The notes below the pieces were generated by a model. That model was not told where the DNA came from. It ran no database searches and was given only the letters and a program-made list of their open reading frames with translations. A program made the translations under genes and the position numbers. Of a DNA stretch of 64,000 nucleotides, positions 8,999-17,262 are shown piece by piece. How positions within the stretch are numbered: the stretch's first letter is position 1; every line of letters starts with the position of its first letter. Source of the DNA: Lysobacter capsici (lineage in GTDB: Bacteria; Pseudomonadota; Gammaproteobacteria; Xanthomonadales; Xanthomonadaceae); NCBI RefSeq assembly GCF_018732085.1, contig NZ_CP076103.1, positions 186,001-250,000 of the forward strand, read 5' to 3'.

Positions 8999-9637
8999 TC
9001 AGGGCCACTTGGGCGGCTTCGCGGCCCAGGCCTGCTGCACTTCGGCCAGGGTCGCGCGCTCGCTGTCGCGCCACTCGGGCAGCAGTTCGGCGTAGCGCGC
9101 GCTGGTGCGCCACAGGTCGGGCTCGGTGCGCACCGCGGCGGCGTACCACTGCACCGCTTCGTCCTTGCGATCGAGCGTCCACAGCACCAGGGCGTAGGTC
9201 GGCGGCATCCACGAGGCGTTGACGTTGCGCGCGTTGTGGATCGTGGCCCACAGCTTGAACGCGTCTTCCGGCGCGCCGGCGCGGAACTGGTCCCAGGCGA
9301 AGTTCCAGTTGATCGCGCGCCAGAACGTGCTGCCGCCGTCGACTTCGCGCAATGCGCGGCCGTACAGCTGGCGGCCCAGGTCGTTGCGGCCGGCCTGCAT
9401 CGCCAGATGGGCGAGTTGGGCGGCTTCGTTGGGCGCGTGGGTCTTGCGCTCGAGGATCTTGGCCAGGCGGTCGGTCGCCGCGTCGCCGGTTTCGCGCACC
9501 GCGATCACCGGCTTGGTGGTCTGGGCGTCGGCGTCGAAGTAGAACTCGTTCGGCTTGGGCAAGCTCTGGGCACCGGCGGCGCCGGAGAACAAGGCGGCGG
9601 CGAGTGCCGCGGCCAACAACAAATTACGCGTGAACAT
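8999..9637 (-). CDS. Secreted TPR-like protein of unknown function
   Basis: This is a 212-residue protein with a clear Sec signal peptide (MFTRNLLLAAALAAALFSGAAGAQ). The mature part is helical. It has pairs reminiscent of tetratricopeptide units, such as AAQLAHLAMQAGRNDLGRQLYGRAL and YALVLWTLDRKDEAVQWYAAAV. It is rich in Trp (WRAINWNFAWDQF). It is probably periplasmic. No enzymatic motif is recognised. It stands alone between the REC-EAL operon and the hexosaminidase, with non-coding DNA on both sides. Confidence 0.7.
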   Translation of the reverse strand: MFTRNLLLAAALAAALFSGAAGAQSLPKPNEFYFDADAQTTKPVIAVRETGDAATDRLAKILERKTHAPNEAAQLAHLAMQAGRNDLGRQLYGRALREVDGGSTFWRAINWNFAWDQFRAGAPEDAFKLWATIHNARNVNASWMPPTYALVLWTLDRKDEAVQWYAAAVRTEPDLWRTSARYAELLPEWRDSERATLAEVQQAWAAKPPKWP

Positions 9638-9785
9638 GTACGTGGATCCCCCTTATGGCGCTCATATGCTAACCGCTCGAATGCCGGTTCCATGAACGGG
9701 CGCACATACTTCGCCAAATTACGCATAGTTGGCACGTAGAAAGCATGCTCTCGCGTATGTTAAGCGCGAGGCTCGATCGCTTCAC

Positions 9786-9880
9786 TGTAGGAGCGGCGCG
9801 AGCGGCGACCGCGACATCGCAACTGCGACGTGGTCCGTCGTGATCGCGGTGTCGCGGTCGCGGCTTACGCCGCTGCTGCA
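9786..9880. repeat. R3 repeat: TGTAGGAGCGGCGC inverted pair
   Basis: TGTAGGAGCGGCGCGAGCGG at 9786 pairs with GTCGCGGTCGCGGCTTACGCCG ending near 9880. This is one copy of a palindromic element that recurs inside the duplicated block at 47430-48180. It lies just downstream of the hexosaminidase stop codon and could act as a transcript-end hairpin. The remaining 9638-9785 sequence has no gene. Confidence 0.7.
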
Positions 9881-9894
9881 GTCAGACACATGAA

Positions 9895-12297
9895 TTACTC
9901 GCCCGGATGCAAGGTCACCGCATCCAGCGCCCACAGCGGATCGTGCGCGCCGCTGGCGAACACGAAGCACAGGTCGTGGCGACCGCTGTGCGCCGGCAGG
10001 TTCGCGCTGAGCGTGGTGATCCCGTCGGAGCGCTTGGCCGCGGCCAACGGCAGGCGCGCGATCGGCGCGCTCTTGCAATCGTCGAGGCGGACTTCCAGCG
10101 CGCCGCCCTGCACCGCCTTGCGGGTCACGATCTTGTCGGTGTCGTGCCAGAGCTGGAAGTTGTACGGCAACTGGCCGACCTGAACCTCGATCCGGCCCAC
10201 GCCGTCGAGCGACGCCGCCGGATAGATCCAGCACGGATCGATCAGGTTGACGGTCAGCGCGGCGCGCGCGCCGTCGCGGCTGCCGTCGCGCGCGGCGTCG
10301 TCTTCCAGGCGCAGGTTGTAGCCCTCGCGGCACGAGCGCAGGCCGGCGCTGGTGCGACGGCTCAGGTCGGCCCGATCGCGCGCGCTGAAACGGCGCGGCG
10401 CGGCCAGCGGACGGCCGTCGAAGAAGGTCGTGGCGACGAGGTCGAACGGCGGCGTCGCCGGCAGCGGCTGCTCATAGCGCGGCGCCGCCGGATCGGGCTG
10501 GCCGCCGTCGGTGCGGTAGCGGATCTCGCCGAAGCCGGCCTGGTTCGACAGGGACAGCCGCGGCTGTCCGTCGGCGCCATCGACGACCTTGAACGACACC
10601 GCATACGCGACATCGCTGACCAGCACGTTCTGAGCGCGGTAACGCGCGAGCTGCGGCGCCAGGCGCTGCTGGAAATCGTTCCAGTCGCGGCTGGCCGGCG
10701 GCGACCACACCACTTCGGCCAATGCATCCAGGCGCGGATACAGCGTGGTCTGGATGCCCTGGAAGCTGCGCCGGTGCTCGCTCCACAGATTGGCCTGCGC
10801 GCCGATCACGTGCCGGCTCTGCTGCGCGGTGAGTTCGGCCGGCACGATCGAGAACTCGTAGAAGTCGCGCAGGGTGCTGGCGGGGAAGCGTCCGGGCGGT
10901 TCGTCGTCGCGATCGCTCTGCACGTAGTCGAGGTACAGCTGCCGATCGGGCGCGACGATCACGTCATGGCCTTCGCGCGCGGCCTCGACCGCGCCGGCGG
11001 TGCCGCGCCAGGACATCACCGTCGCGTTGGCCGGCAGGCGGCCGCCTTCGAGGATTTCGTCCCAGCCCAGCAGGATGCGGTCGTGTGTGCGCAGGTGCTG
11101 GCCGATGCGGCCGACGAACCAGCTCTGCAAGGCCATCTCGTCCTTGAGGCCGAGCGCTTTGATCCTGGCCTGCACCTTTCGCGATGCGATCCACTGGTCC
11201 TTGGCCGCTTCGTCGCCGCCGATGTGGATGTACTTCGACGGAAACAGCCCGGCGACTTCGTCGAGCACGTTTTCCAGGAAGGTGAACGTGGAATCGTCGA
11301 CCCCGAACAGATAGGTATGCACGCCCCAGTCCGGCGACACCCGCGGCGCCTTGCGCACGACATCGGTCACGCCGAGGTTCGGATACGCCGCGATCGCGGC
11401 CTGCGCATGCCCCGGCATCTCGATCTCCGGCACCACGGTGATGTGGCGCGCGGCGGCGTAGGCGACCACGTCGCGGATCTGGTCCTGGGTGTAGTAACCG
11501 CAGTACGGCTGCGGCCTGCCCTGCGCGTCGCGGCCGTTGGCGCCGGCGAGGACGCGGCAGCCGCCGACCTGGGTCAGGCGCGGGTATTGCTTGATCTCGA
11601 TGCGCCAGCCCTGGTCGTCGGTGAGATGCCAATGGAAGGTGTTGAGCTTGTGCAGCGCCATCTGGTCGACGACCGACTTGACCTCGTCGACGCTGCGGAA
11701 ATGCCGCGCCACGTCGAGCATCATGCCGCGCCACGGATACGCGGGCGCGTCCTCGATGCGCTGCGCCGCGATCCGGGTCGCGCCCTGGCCGCCGTCGGCG
11801 GTGAGCAGTTGCCACAGGCTGACCGCGCCGTAGAACAGGCCGGCCTCGGTGCGCGCGCGGATGCGCACGTCGTCGGGCTGGATGTCGAGTACGTAGGCTT
11901 CCTCGCCGATCGCCAGATCCGGATCGATGCTCAGTGCGATCGCGTTGCGCGCGCCGTTGGATGCGGCCTGGGTTTCGGCGATGACGGGCGCGAAACCGCG
12001 CAATGCCCTCACCTTGGTGGCGAAGTAATCGGCCACGCGGCGTTCGCCGGCCTGGCCCGCCTGCACCTGGACCGGCGTGTTCGCAGCGAATTCGAACTGG
12101 CCGCGCTGGGCTTGGGTCTTGAGCGGGCGCGGGATGATCGCGGTGCGATGGGCGGCGATGGTGTCGGTGTCGCGCGTTGCGCTCGCCCGCTCGCCGTCGT
12201 GCGCGGCCTGCTCACGCGGTGCGGCGCTGTGGCACGCGATCAACGCGGCGGCCACGGCGGCGGCGGCGAGCAGGCGGCGGGTCGTGCGCGTTTTCAT
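9895..12297 (-). CDS. Beta-N-acetylhexosaminidase, GH20 family lipoprotein
   Basis: This 800-residue protein has a lipoprotein signal with lipobox LIAC (Cys22). A GH20b-like N-domain covers about residues 50-180 and a TIM barrel about 185-540. Family motifs include HWHLTDDQGWR, PEIEMPGHA and HIGGDE, with the catalytic pair Asp362-Glu363. Enzymes of this family remove terminal N-acetylglucosamine from chitooligosaccharides or muropeptide glycans by substrate-assisted catalysis. The residues after about 550 form a beta-rich C-terminal region. It probably acts in the outer membrane or periplasm. Downstream genes on the same strand order (TonB receptor, glucokinase) and the permease suggest a shared amino-sugar utilisation role. 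Confidence 0.92.
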   Translation of the reverse strand: MKTRTTRRLLAAAAVAAALIACHSAAPREQAAHDGERASATRDTDTIAAHRTAIIPRPLKTQAQRGQFEFAANTPVQVQAGQAGERRVADYFATKVRALRGFAPVIAETQAASNGARNAIALSIDPDLAIGEEAYVLDIQPDDVRIRARTEAGLFYGAVSLWQLLTADGGQGATRIAAQRIEDAPAYPWRGMMLDVARHFRSVDEVKSVVDQMALHKLNTFHWHLTDDQGWRIEIKQYPRLTQVGGCRVLAGANGRDAQGRPQPYCGYYTQDQIRDVVAYAAARHITVVPEIEMPGHAQAAIAAYPNLGVTDVVRKAPRVSPDWGVHTYLFGVDDSTFTFLENVLDEVAGLFPSKYIHIGGDEAAKDQWIASRKVQARIKALGLKDEMALQSWFVGRIGQHLRTHDRILLGWDEILEGGRLPANATVMSWRGTAGAVEAAREGHDVIVAPDRQLYLDYVQSDRDDEPPGRFPASTLRDFYEFSIVPAELTAQQSRHVIGAQANLWSEHRRSFQGIQTTLYPRLDALAEVVWSPPASRDWNDFQQRLAPQLARYRAQNVLVSDVAYAVSFKVVDGADGQPRLSLSNQAGFGEIRYRTDGGQPDPAAPRYEQPLPATPPFDLVATTFFDGRPLAAPRRFSARDRADLSRRTSAGLRSCREGYNLRLEDDAARDGSRDGARAALTVNLIDPCWIYPAASLDGVGRIEVQVGQLPYNFQLWHDTDKIVTRKAVQGGALEVRLDDCKSAPIARLPLAAAKRSDGITTLSANLPAHSGRHDLCFVFASGAHDPLWALDAVTLHPGE

Positions 12298-12360
12298 CGT
12301 GGGCCTTGGGTTGGGGATTCGGAATCAGGATTTCAGAAATTGCGAGGCTATGAAGTTTTT

Positions 12361-12447
12361 TGTGGGAGGGGCTTCAGCCCCGACGCTTTTCGGTCCGGCG
12401 CGGTGATCTGAGGCAAAAGCGTCGGGGCTGAAGCCCCTCCCACAAAA
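12361..12447. repeat. R2 repeat: TGTGGGAGGGGCTTCAGCCCCGACGC inverted pair
   Basis: GTGGGAGGGGCTTCAGCCCC at 12361 pairs with GGGGCTGAAGCCCCTCCCAC ending near 12445, with a central loop of about 35 bases. Each arm is itself a small hairpin (GGGGCT/AGCCCC). Further copies are at 12584-12677, 47684-47784 and 48066-48168. Confidence 0.8.
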
Positions 12448-12510
12448 GACTTCGTGGCTTTCGATGGTGCTGGGTGATTCGGTTCGATCGCTATCAACAA
12501 TCGGGAATCG

Positions 12511-12560
12511 GGAGTCGGAGTGGGAGTCGGAGTGGGAGTCGGAGTGGGAGTCGGAGTGGG
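12511..12560. repeat. 12-bp tandem repeat GGAGTCGGAGTG
   Basis: Just over four copies of a 12-base unit lie in the gap between the TonB receptor and the hexosaminidase. A frame through them would read (EWES)n, but it has no gene context. It sits between two R2 elements. Confidence 0.8.
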
Positions 12561-12583
12561 GAAGTTGCGAAGGCCGCGAGGTC

Positions 12584-12677
12584 TTTTGTGGGAGGGAGCT
12601 TCAGCCCCGACGCTCTTCGATCCGACGCGGCGATCTGGCAAGAAAGCGTCGGGGCTGAAGCTCTATCCCACAAAAAA
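12584..12677. repeat. R2 repeat, second copy
   Basis: TTTTGTGGGAGGGAGCTTCAGCCCCGACGC is paired with GCGTCGGGGCTGAAGCTCTATCCCACAAAA, an imperfect inverted pair of about 94 bases. With the first copy and the 12-mer array it accounts for most of the 585-base gap 12298-12882, which has no gene. Confidence 0.75.
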
Positions 12678-12882
12678 ACTTCAAGGCGTTCGCCCGTGCG
12701 CAGATGTGCGGCCCGAATTGCGAATCTCCAAGCCAAAATCCCGACCCCCAAACAAAGAAACCCGGCACGCAAGTGCCGGGCTTCGGGTGTCACCGGCGAG
12801 GCGATTGCGCGATCGCCCCGCCGGTGCCGCGCGCCGGCCTTGCGGCCGACGCGCGGCTATCGCTTCGATCTGCGCAAGCCGA

Positions 12883-15555
12883 TCAGAAGTTGAACCGGAA
12901 CGCGGCCATGTAGCGACGGCCGCTGTGGTACGTGCCGACCGGCTTGTTCTTGCTGCCCGAGTACTGCACGTACTCTTCGTCGAGGATGTTCATCGCGTCG
13001 AACGACAGGCCCATGTTGTCGTTGAACTTCCAACCCACGCTGGCGCCCAGCTCGGAGTAGTCGTCCACGCTCGCCGGCGCCGCGCCGGCCACGTAACCGC
13101 CGGCCAGGTAATGGCTGCGCCAGTTGTACGACAGGCGCACGCTCAGCGGGCCCTTTTCGTAGTACGGGCTGATCGCCACGCTGTCGCGCGACTGGTACGG
13201 CAGCGGATCGCCGGTGTTGTTCTCGCCGTCGGCGTAGGTGTAGTTCGCGGTCATGCCGAAGCCGGTGTCGCCGAACGGCTGCTGGTAGCTGACGTTGAAG
13301 CCCTTGACCTTGCCCTTGCCGGCGTTGCGCGGACGCTGGATGTCGTAATCGCAATAACCGTCGGCGGTACAGCCGTGGAAACCGACCAGGGTCGAGTCGA
13401 ACACCGCGCGGTTGGTGTCGCGGATCGAGTTGTACTGACGCTCGATCCGGGCCGCGCTGTCGATGTAGTTGTCGATGTCCTTGTAGAACACCGACGCGGC
13501 CAGCACCGACTGCTCGGCGAAGTACCACTCGGCCGACAGGTTGAAGTTGGTCGACTCGTACGGCGACAGCTCGGCGTTGCCGCCGCTGCCGTTGTAGGTG
13601 GTGTCGTTGAGGAAGGTGTTGTTGACCATCTGGTTGTACGGCGCCCAGGCGATCACCTTGGCCGCGGCGAAACGCAGCAGCACGTCGTTGCCGGTGTCGT
13701 AGACGACGTTGAACGACGGCAGGACGAAATCTTCCTTCTTCGACTTGGTCTGCCACTTGCTGGCCAGATCGGTCAGGGTCGGCGCGCCGCCGTAGACGAA
13801 GCCGCTCGCATCGGTCTTGGACTCTACGTAACGCAGGCCGAAGTTGCCGCGCCAGGCGCCGGCCGAGAAATCGGCCTGCACGTAAGCGGCGGTGTTGGTC
13901 TGTTCCAGCGCCCAGGTGTTGTTGAGGAAGCCGGCCGCGTCGGGCGCGCTGAAGTTGAGCGGGCTGCTCTTGATCCAGTCGAGCACGTTGCCGCGACCGA
14001 CCTGGATATGACGCCCCTGATCGGCGGTGAAGCCGCGGATGTCGGTCAGGCCGATGGTGCCGACGTCGGCCAGGGTGCCGCGCTTGACCGGGCCGTAGAT
14101 GTTGAGTTCGAACGACTCTTCATGCTTGGCGCGGCGCACGCCGAACTGCAGGTTGTTGATCGCGCTGTCGAACTCGACATTGAAATCGACCTGGCCGTAG
14201 GTGTCCTTGCTTTCGGTGGAGAACACGCCGTTGTTGCCCATCCAGCCGTCGGTCAGGCCGCCCGCGGGACCCCAGTTGGCCGGATTGCGGGCCGCGTCGG
14301 GGTTGTCGAACTTGATGCCGCGGTTGATGTCCCAGCTGAAGCCGCCGTTGTAGACCGGCTCGATGAAGTACTGCGCCAGGTTTTCGTTGTCCGACTTGCT
14401 GCTGCCGATCTGGCCCTTGAAGCCCCAGCGATCGCCCTTGAACGAGGTGCGCAGGTCGATGCCCTTGGTGACGACTTCCGACTCGCGCACGTTGTTGTCG
14501 TAGATCACCGTGCCGCCGAGCGGATCGGCGTTGGCGTTGGAATGACCGCTGGTGACCACGCCGTTCTTGGCGTCGCCGAGCTGGTTGACCGCGCCGACGG
14601 TGCCGTCGTTCCAGGTCAGGAAGCTGTACAACGACTGGTTGTAGTTGTCGAAATTTTCCTTGATGTACAGGCCCTGCAGATCGATGTTCCACTGATCGTT
14701 CGGCTGGAACTGCAGGTTGACCACGGCGCTGTCGCGCTTGCGGTGCTGCTGGAACCAGGCCGCGTTGATCGAGTTGGGCACTTCCGCGTTCGGGTCGAGC
14801 CCGGCGCGCGCGGCGTTGGTGAAGGTCGAGGCCTTGGCGTAGCCGAAGATCTCCAGGCCCTGACGGTCGACCTGTTCCTCATAGTGCTGCGCGGCGACGG
14901 AGACGCCGAAGTTTTCCTGCGGGTTCTTCCAGCTGTACAGCACCGAGGCGCTCGGGCGGCCCTTGCTGCCCTGATCGCTGTAGTTGTAGCTGACCGAGCC
15001 TGCGACCGAGTTGGCGTCGAGGTCCAGCGGCTTGCGCGTGTGCATCAGCACCGTGCCGCCGAGGCTGCCTTCGGTGATGCGCGCTTCCGACGACTTGATG
15101 ATTTCCAGCCGGCCGAGGATTTCCGGCGCGAGCAGGGTGTAGTCGAAGCCGCGGTTGGGCTGTTCGCCGTACAGCCAGATCGCCTGCGCGACCGGATGGC
15201 CGTCGAGGAACGACAGGTTGAGGCTGGGATCGGTGCCGTCGATGCTGACGCGTTCGCCCTGGCCGAAGCGACGATCCAGGGTCACGCCCGGAATCTGCGA
15301 CATGGCTTCGGCGACGTTGGTGCTGGCGAACTTGCCGATGTCCTCGGCGGTGATCGCCTCCGACACGGTGACGTTGGCCCGCTTGGTGTCGAGCGATTTT
15401 TCAAGGCTCGCGCGGATGCCGGTGACCACGACGGTGTCGAGATCGGTGGCTTGCGAGGCGGCGGCCGGGGCCGCGTCCTGGGCGAACGCCAGGCCAGGCC
15501 CCATCAACAGGGCCGTGACGATGCTGGCAGACAAGATGGTCTTGCGCGCTTTCAT
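12883..15555 (-). CDS. TonB-dependent outer-membrane receptor, oligosaccharide type
   Basis: This 890-residue protein starts at the ATG at 15555, with GGAGG about 6 bases upstream. The signal peptide (MKARKTILSASIVTALLMGPGLAFAQ) is followed by the TonB-box-like DTVVVTG. A plug domain runs to about residue 170 (ITAEDIGKF..TNVAEAMSQIPGV). A 22-strand barrel ends in a C-terminal Phe (AAFRFNF). The plug wording is typical of the TIGR01782 xanthomonad/caulobacter receptors for oligosaccharides. The GH20, glucokinase and permease neighbours point to chitooligosaccharides or GlcNAc as ligand, which is inference. A 201-base gap separates it from the glucokinase upstream on the same strand. Confidence 0.9.
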   Translation of the reverse strand: MKARKTILSASIVTALLMGPGLAFAQDAAPAAASQATDLDTVVVTGIRASLEKSLDTKRANVTVSEAITAEDIGKFASTNVAEAMSQIPGVTLDRRFGQGERVSIDGTDPSLNLSFLDGHPVAQAIWLYGEQPNRGFDYTLLAPEILGRLEIIKSSEARITEGSLGGTVLMHTRKPLDLDANSVAGSVSYNYSDQGSKGRPSASVLYSWKNPQENFGVSVAAQHYEEQVDRQGLEIFGYAKASTFTNAARAGLDPNAEVPNSINAAWFQQHRKRDSAVVNLQFQPNDQWNIDLQGLYIKENFDNYNQSLYSFLTWNDGTVGAVNQLGDAKNGVVTSGHSNANADPLGGTVIYDNNVRESEVVTKGIDLRTSFKGDRWGFKGQIGSSKSDNENLAQYFIEPVYNGGFSWDINRGIKFDNPDAARNPANWGPAGGLTDGWMGNNGVFSTESKDTYGQVDFNVEFDSAINNLQFGVRRAKHEESFELNIYGPVKRGTLADVGTIGLTDIRGFTADQGRHIQVGRGNVLDWIKSSPLNFSAPDAAGFLNNTWALEQTNTAAYVQADFSAGAWRGNFGLRYVESKTDASGFVYGGAPTLTDLASKWQTKSKKEDFVLPSFNVVYDTGNDVLLRFAAAKVIAWAPYNQMVNNTFLNDTTYNGSGGNAELSPYESTNFNLSAEWYFAEQSVLAASVFYKDIDNYIDSAARIERQYNSIRDTNRAVFDSTLVGFHGCTADGYCDYDIQRPRNAGKGKVKGFNVSYQQPFGDTGFGMTANYTYADGENNTGDPLPYQSRDSVAISPYYEKGPLSVRLSYNWRSHYLAGGYVAGAAPASVDDYSELGASVGWKFNDNMGLSFDAMNILDEEYVQYSGSKNKPVGTYHSGRRYMAAFRFNF

Positions 15556-15720
15556 TTTGTTCCTCCCTCGGGCGGTGATGGCTGTGCGATCGTCCGGGGA
15601 ACCGGTTCGTCGCCAAGTCCGGTGTTTTGACTGCGGGTGCGTTGATGCGGTCCGGTCGCGGCGAGCGCCGTGTCCGGGGTGTTGCGGTACTGCCGCCTTC
15701 GATGCGAATCCGCGATGTCG

Positions 15721-15742
15721 CGCGCGCCGCGATCGGCGCGCG
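15721..15742 (-). terminator. Stem-loop between glucokinase and TonB receptor
   Basis: CGCGCGCCG and CGGCGCGCG form a perfect 9-bp stem around a CGAT loop, just after the glucokinase stop codon. No U-tract follows on the minus strand. It may be a weak terminator, an attenuator or an RNA-stability hairpin rather than an intrinsic terminator. Confidence 0.3.
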
Positions 15743-15756
15743 CGGCGGCCTCGCAT

Positions 15757-16818
15757 TTACTGCATGGGGCTGCGCGGCGCGGGCTCGGCGTCGGCCGCCG
15801 TCTGCGCCAGGTGCTGCAGGTACCAGCTCGCCGCGCCGATCACGCCGAGCCGTTCGTTTTCGATCAGCCGCACCGGCACGCGTTCGAGCACCGGACGCAT
15901 CACGCCCTTGTCGAGCATGCGTGCGTGGAATTCGCTGTCGGGCAGGAAGTCCTTGAGTTGCGGCAGGATGCCGCCGGCGATGAACACCGCGTGGGCGCGG
16001 CTGATCACCACCAGGTCGCCGATCACGCTGCCGAGCAGCGCGCAGAAGGTCAGCACCGCTTCGCGCGCGATCGCTTCGCCGCGGCGCGCGGCTTCGGTGA
16101 TCGCGGCCGGCGCGCGCAGCGAGGCTTCCACGCCGCTGAGCGTGCATAGCGCGCTGTATATGTTCACCAGCCCGGGGCCGGAGACGAAGTATTCGGTATG
16201 CACGTGGGTGTGGCCGCGTTCGCGCGCCAGCCGCAGCATGTCGGCTTCGCGCGCGTTGCCCGGCGCGAAGGCGGTATGGCCCGGTTCGGTCGGCAGCACC
16301 ACGGTGGCCTTGCCGTAGGGAATGCGCACCGCCGCGCCCAGGCCGGTGCCCGGGCCGATCACCAGCACCGGGCCGGCGCTGGCGTCGGTGTCGGCGACGC
16401 CCGGCGTGAGCAGGGTCGAGTCGGCCGGCGCCATGCACTGGGCGGCGTTGGCGTTGGCCTGGAAATCGTTGATGACCAGCACGTCGTGCAGGCCCAGCTC
16501 GCTGCGCAGCTGCGACAGCGAGATGCGCCAGGGAAGATTGGAATTGACCACTTCGTCGTCGAGCACGACGCCGGCGGTGGCGATCACCACCCGGTCCACG
16601 CCCACGCCGTTGCCGGCGATGAACTCGGCCAGGATCGCGGCCAGGCTGGGGTAGTCGGCGCACACGTACTTGCGGTGGGCGAGCACGGCCACGGTCGAAT
16701 CGCCGCCGTTGCCCGGACGCACCAAGCCGACGCGGGTGTGGGTGCCGCCGACATCGGCGGCGATGAAGGTGCCCGCGAACGCATTCGCGGCCGGGCTCAG
16801 CCTGGGCGCGGCGCTCAT
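15757..16818 (-). CDS. glk: Glucokinase (glucokinase/ROK-like ASKHA sugar kinase)
   Basis: This is a 353-residue kinase. The start at 16818 was chosen because AAGGGA lies about 7 bases upstream and the phosphate-binding strand follows at once. Visible motifs are FIAADVGGTHTRVGL (phosphate 1), VLVINDFQANANA with the catalytic Asp, GPGTGLGAA (phosphate 2), TEPGHTAFAP and FIAGGILPQL (adenosine). It phosphorylates glucose at C6 with ATP in the cytoplasm. In xanthomonad amino-sugar loci the same family serves as GlcNAc kinase, so substrate choice is open. It is transcribed away from the permease, and their shared 444-base promoter region contains a LacI-type palindrome. Confidence 0.88.
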   Translation of the reverse strand: MSAAPRLSPAANAFAGTFIAADVGGTHTRVGLVRPGNGGDSTVAVLAHRKYVCADYPSLAAILAEFIAGNGVGVDRVVIATAGVVLDDEVVNSNLPWRISLSQLRSELGLHDVLVINDFQANANAAQCMAPADSTLLTPGVADTDASAGPVLVIGPGTGLGAAVRIPYGKATVVLPTEPGHTAFAPGNAREADMLRLARERGHTHVHTEYFVSGPGLVNIYSALCTLSGVEASLRAPAAITEAARRGEAIAREAVLTFCALLGSVIGDLVVISRAHAVFIAGGILPQLKDFLPDSEFHARMLDKGVMRPVLERVPVRLIENERLGVIGAASWYLQHLAQTAADAEPAPRSPMQ

Positions 16819-16999
16819 GCGCGTCCCTTCGGACGGCGCAGCGCGAGGCGCGACGCTGGCGCGTCGATCGGTCCATTCGCGATGCGTCCCCACGGCACGA
16901 TCGTCGTTGCGACCCGTGCCCCTAACAGCGTGTCCCACTGCATGCGCCCTCCACGGCTGCCCATCGGTTTCCCCTGGCGGCGCCGAGAGTGCTCCGGGT

Positions 17000-17015
17000 T
17001 TGACAACGTTGTCAA
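17000..17015. promoter_or_regulatory. LacI-family operator palindrome TTGACAACGTTGTCAA
   Basis: This is a perfect 16-bp palindrome with a central CG, the hallmark of LacI-family operators. It lies in the divergent promoter region of glk (start 16818) and the permease (start 17263). It contains a TTGACA -35-like hexamer in both directions. It agrees with the TGACARCGYTGTCA form I remember for xanthomonad NagR sites, but this was not checked against a database. No LacI gene is adjacent; the only one in the window is at 42868-43896. Confidence 0.7.
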
Positions 17016-17170
17016 CAGCGTCGTCAGAAACGCCCATCCGGTCGCGCAATCGTGGATTTCCGGCGCCATTTTGTGGTGCGCCGCAACATGCTCGCGCGCG
17101 CCGTGGATCACGGTATGGCAGGGGTTTCCGGGCTTTTTTACCGTCCGCGCTGGCGTGGGCCGCGGAGTTG

Positions 17171-17184
17171 TGACAACGTTGGGC
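17171..17184. promoter_or_regulatory. Second, half-conserved operator TGACAACGTT
   Basis: TGACAACGTTGGGC repeats the left half and centre of the palindrome 171 bases upstream and is 79 bases before the permease start. The right half-site is lost. It could be an auxiliary operator that permits looping with the perfect site, or it could be chance. Confidence 0.4.
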
Positions 17185-17262
17185 GGTCGTTTGTCGTACC
17201 GGTCAAGCCGGATGACTGCGAGACGTGGCGGGCGGTCCCCGCTGCTCTGGGAGGGGAGTCAC

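Noticed and set aside
9729..9745. TTGGCACGTAGAAAGCA resembling a sigma-54 promoter
   Set aside because: The -24 part matches, but the -12 TTGC is replaced by AAGC. It also faces no plus-strand gene.
9907..12411. Open frame of 834 codons on the plus strand
   Set aside because: It is antisense to the GH20 hexosaminidase and has no recognisable protein features.
12520..15630. Open frame of about 1036 codons on the plus strand
   Set aside because: It is antisense to the TonB-dependent receptor, and its start lies in the 12-bp tandem repeat.
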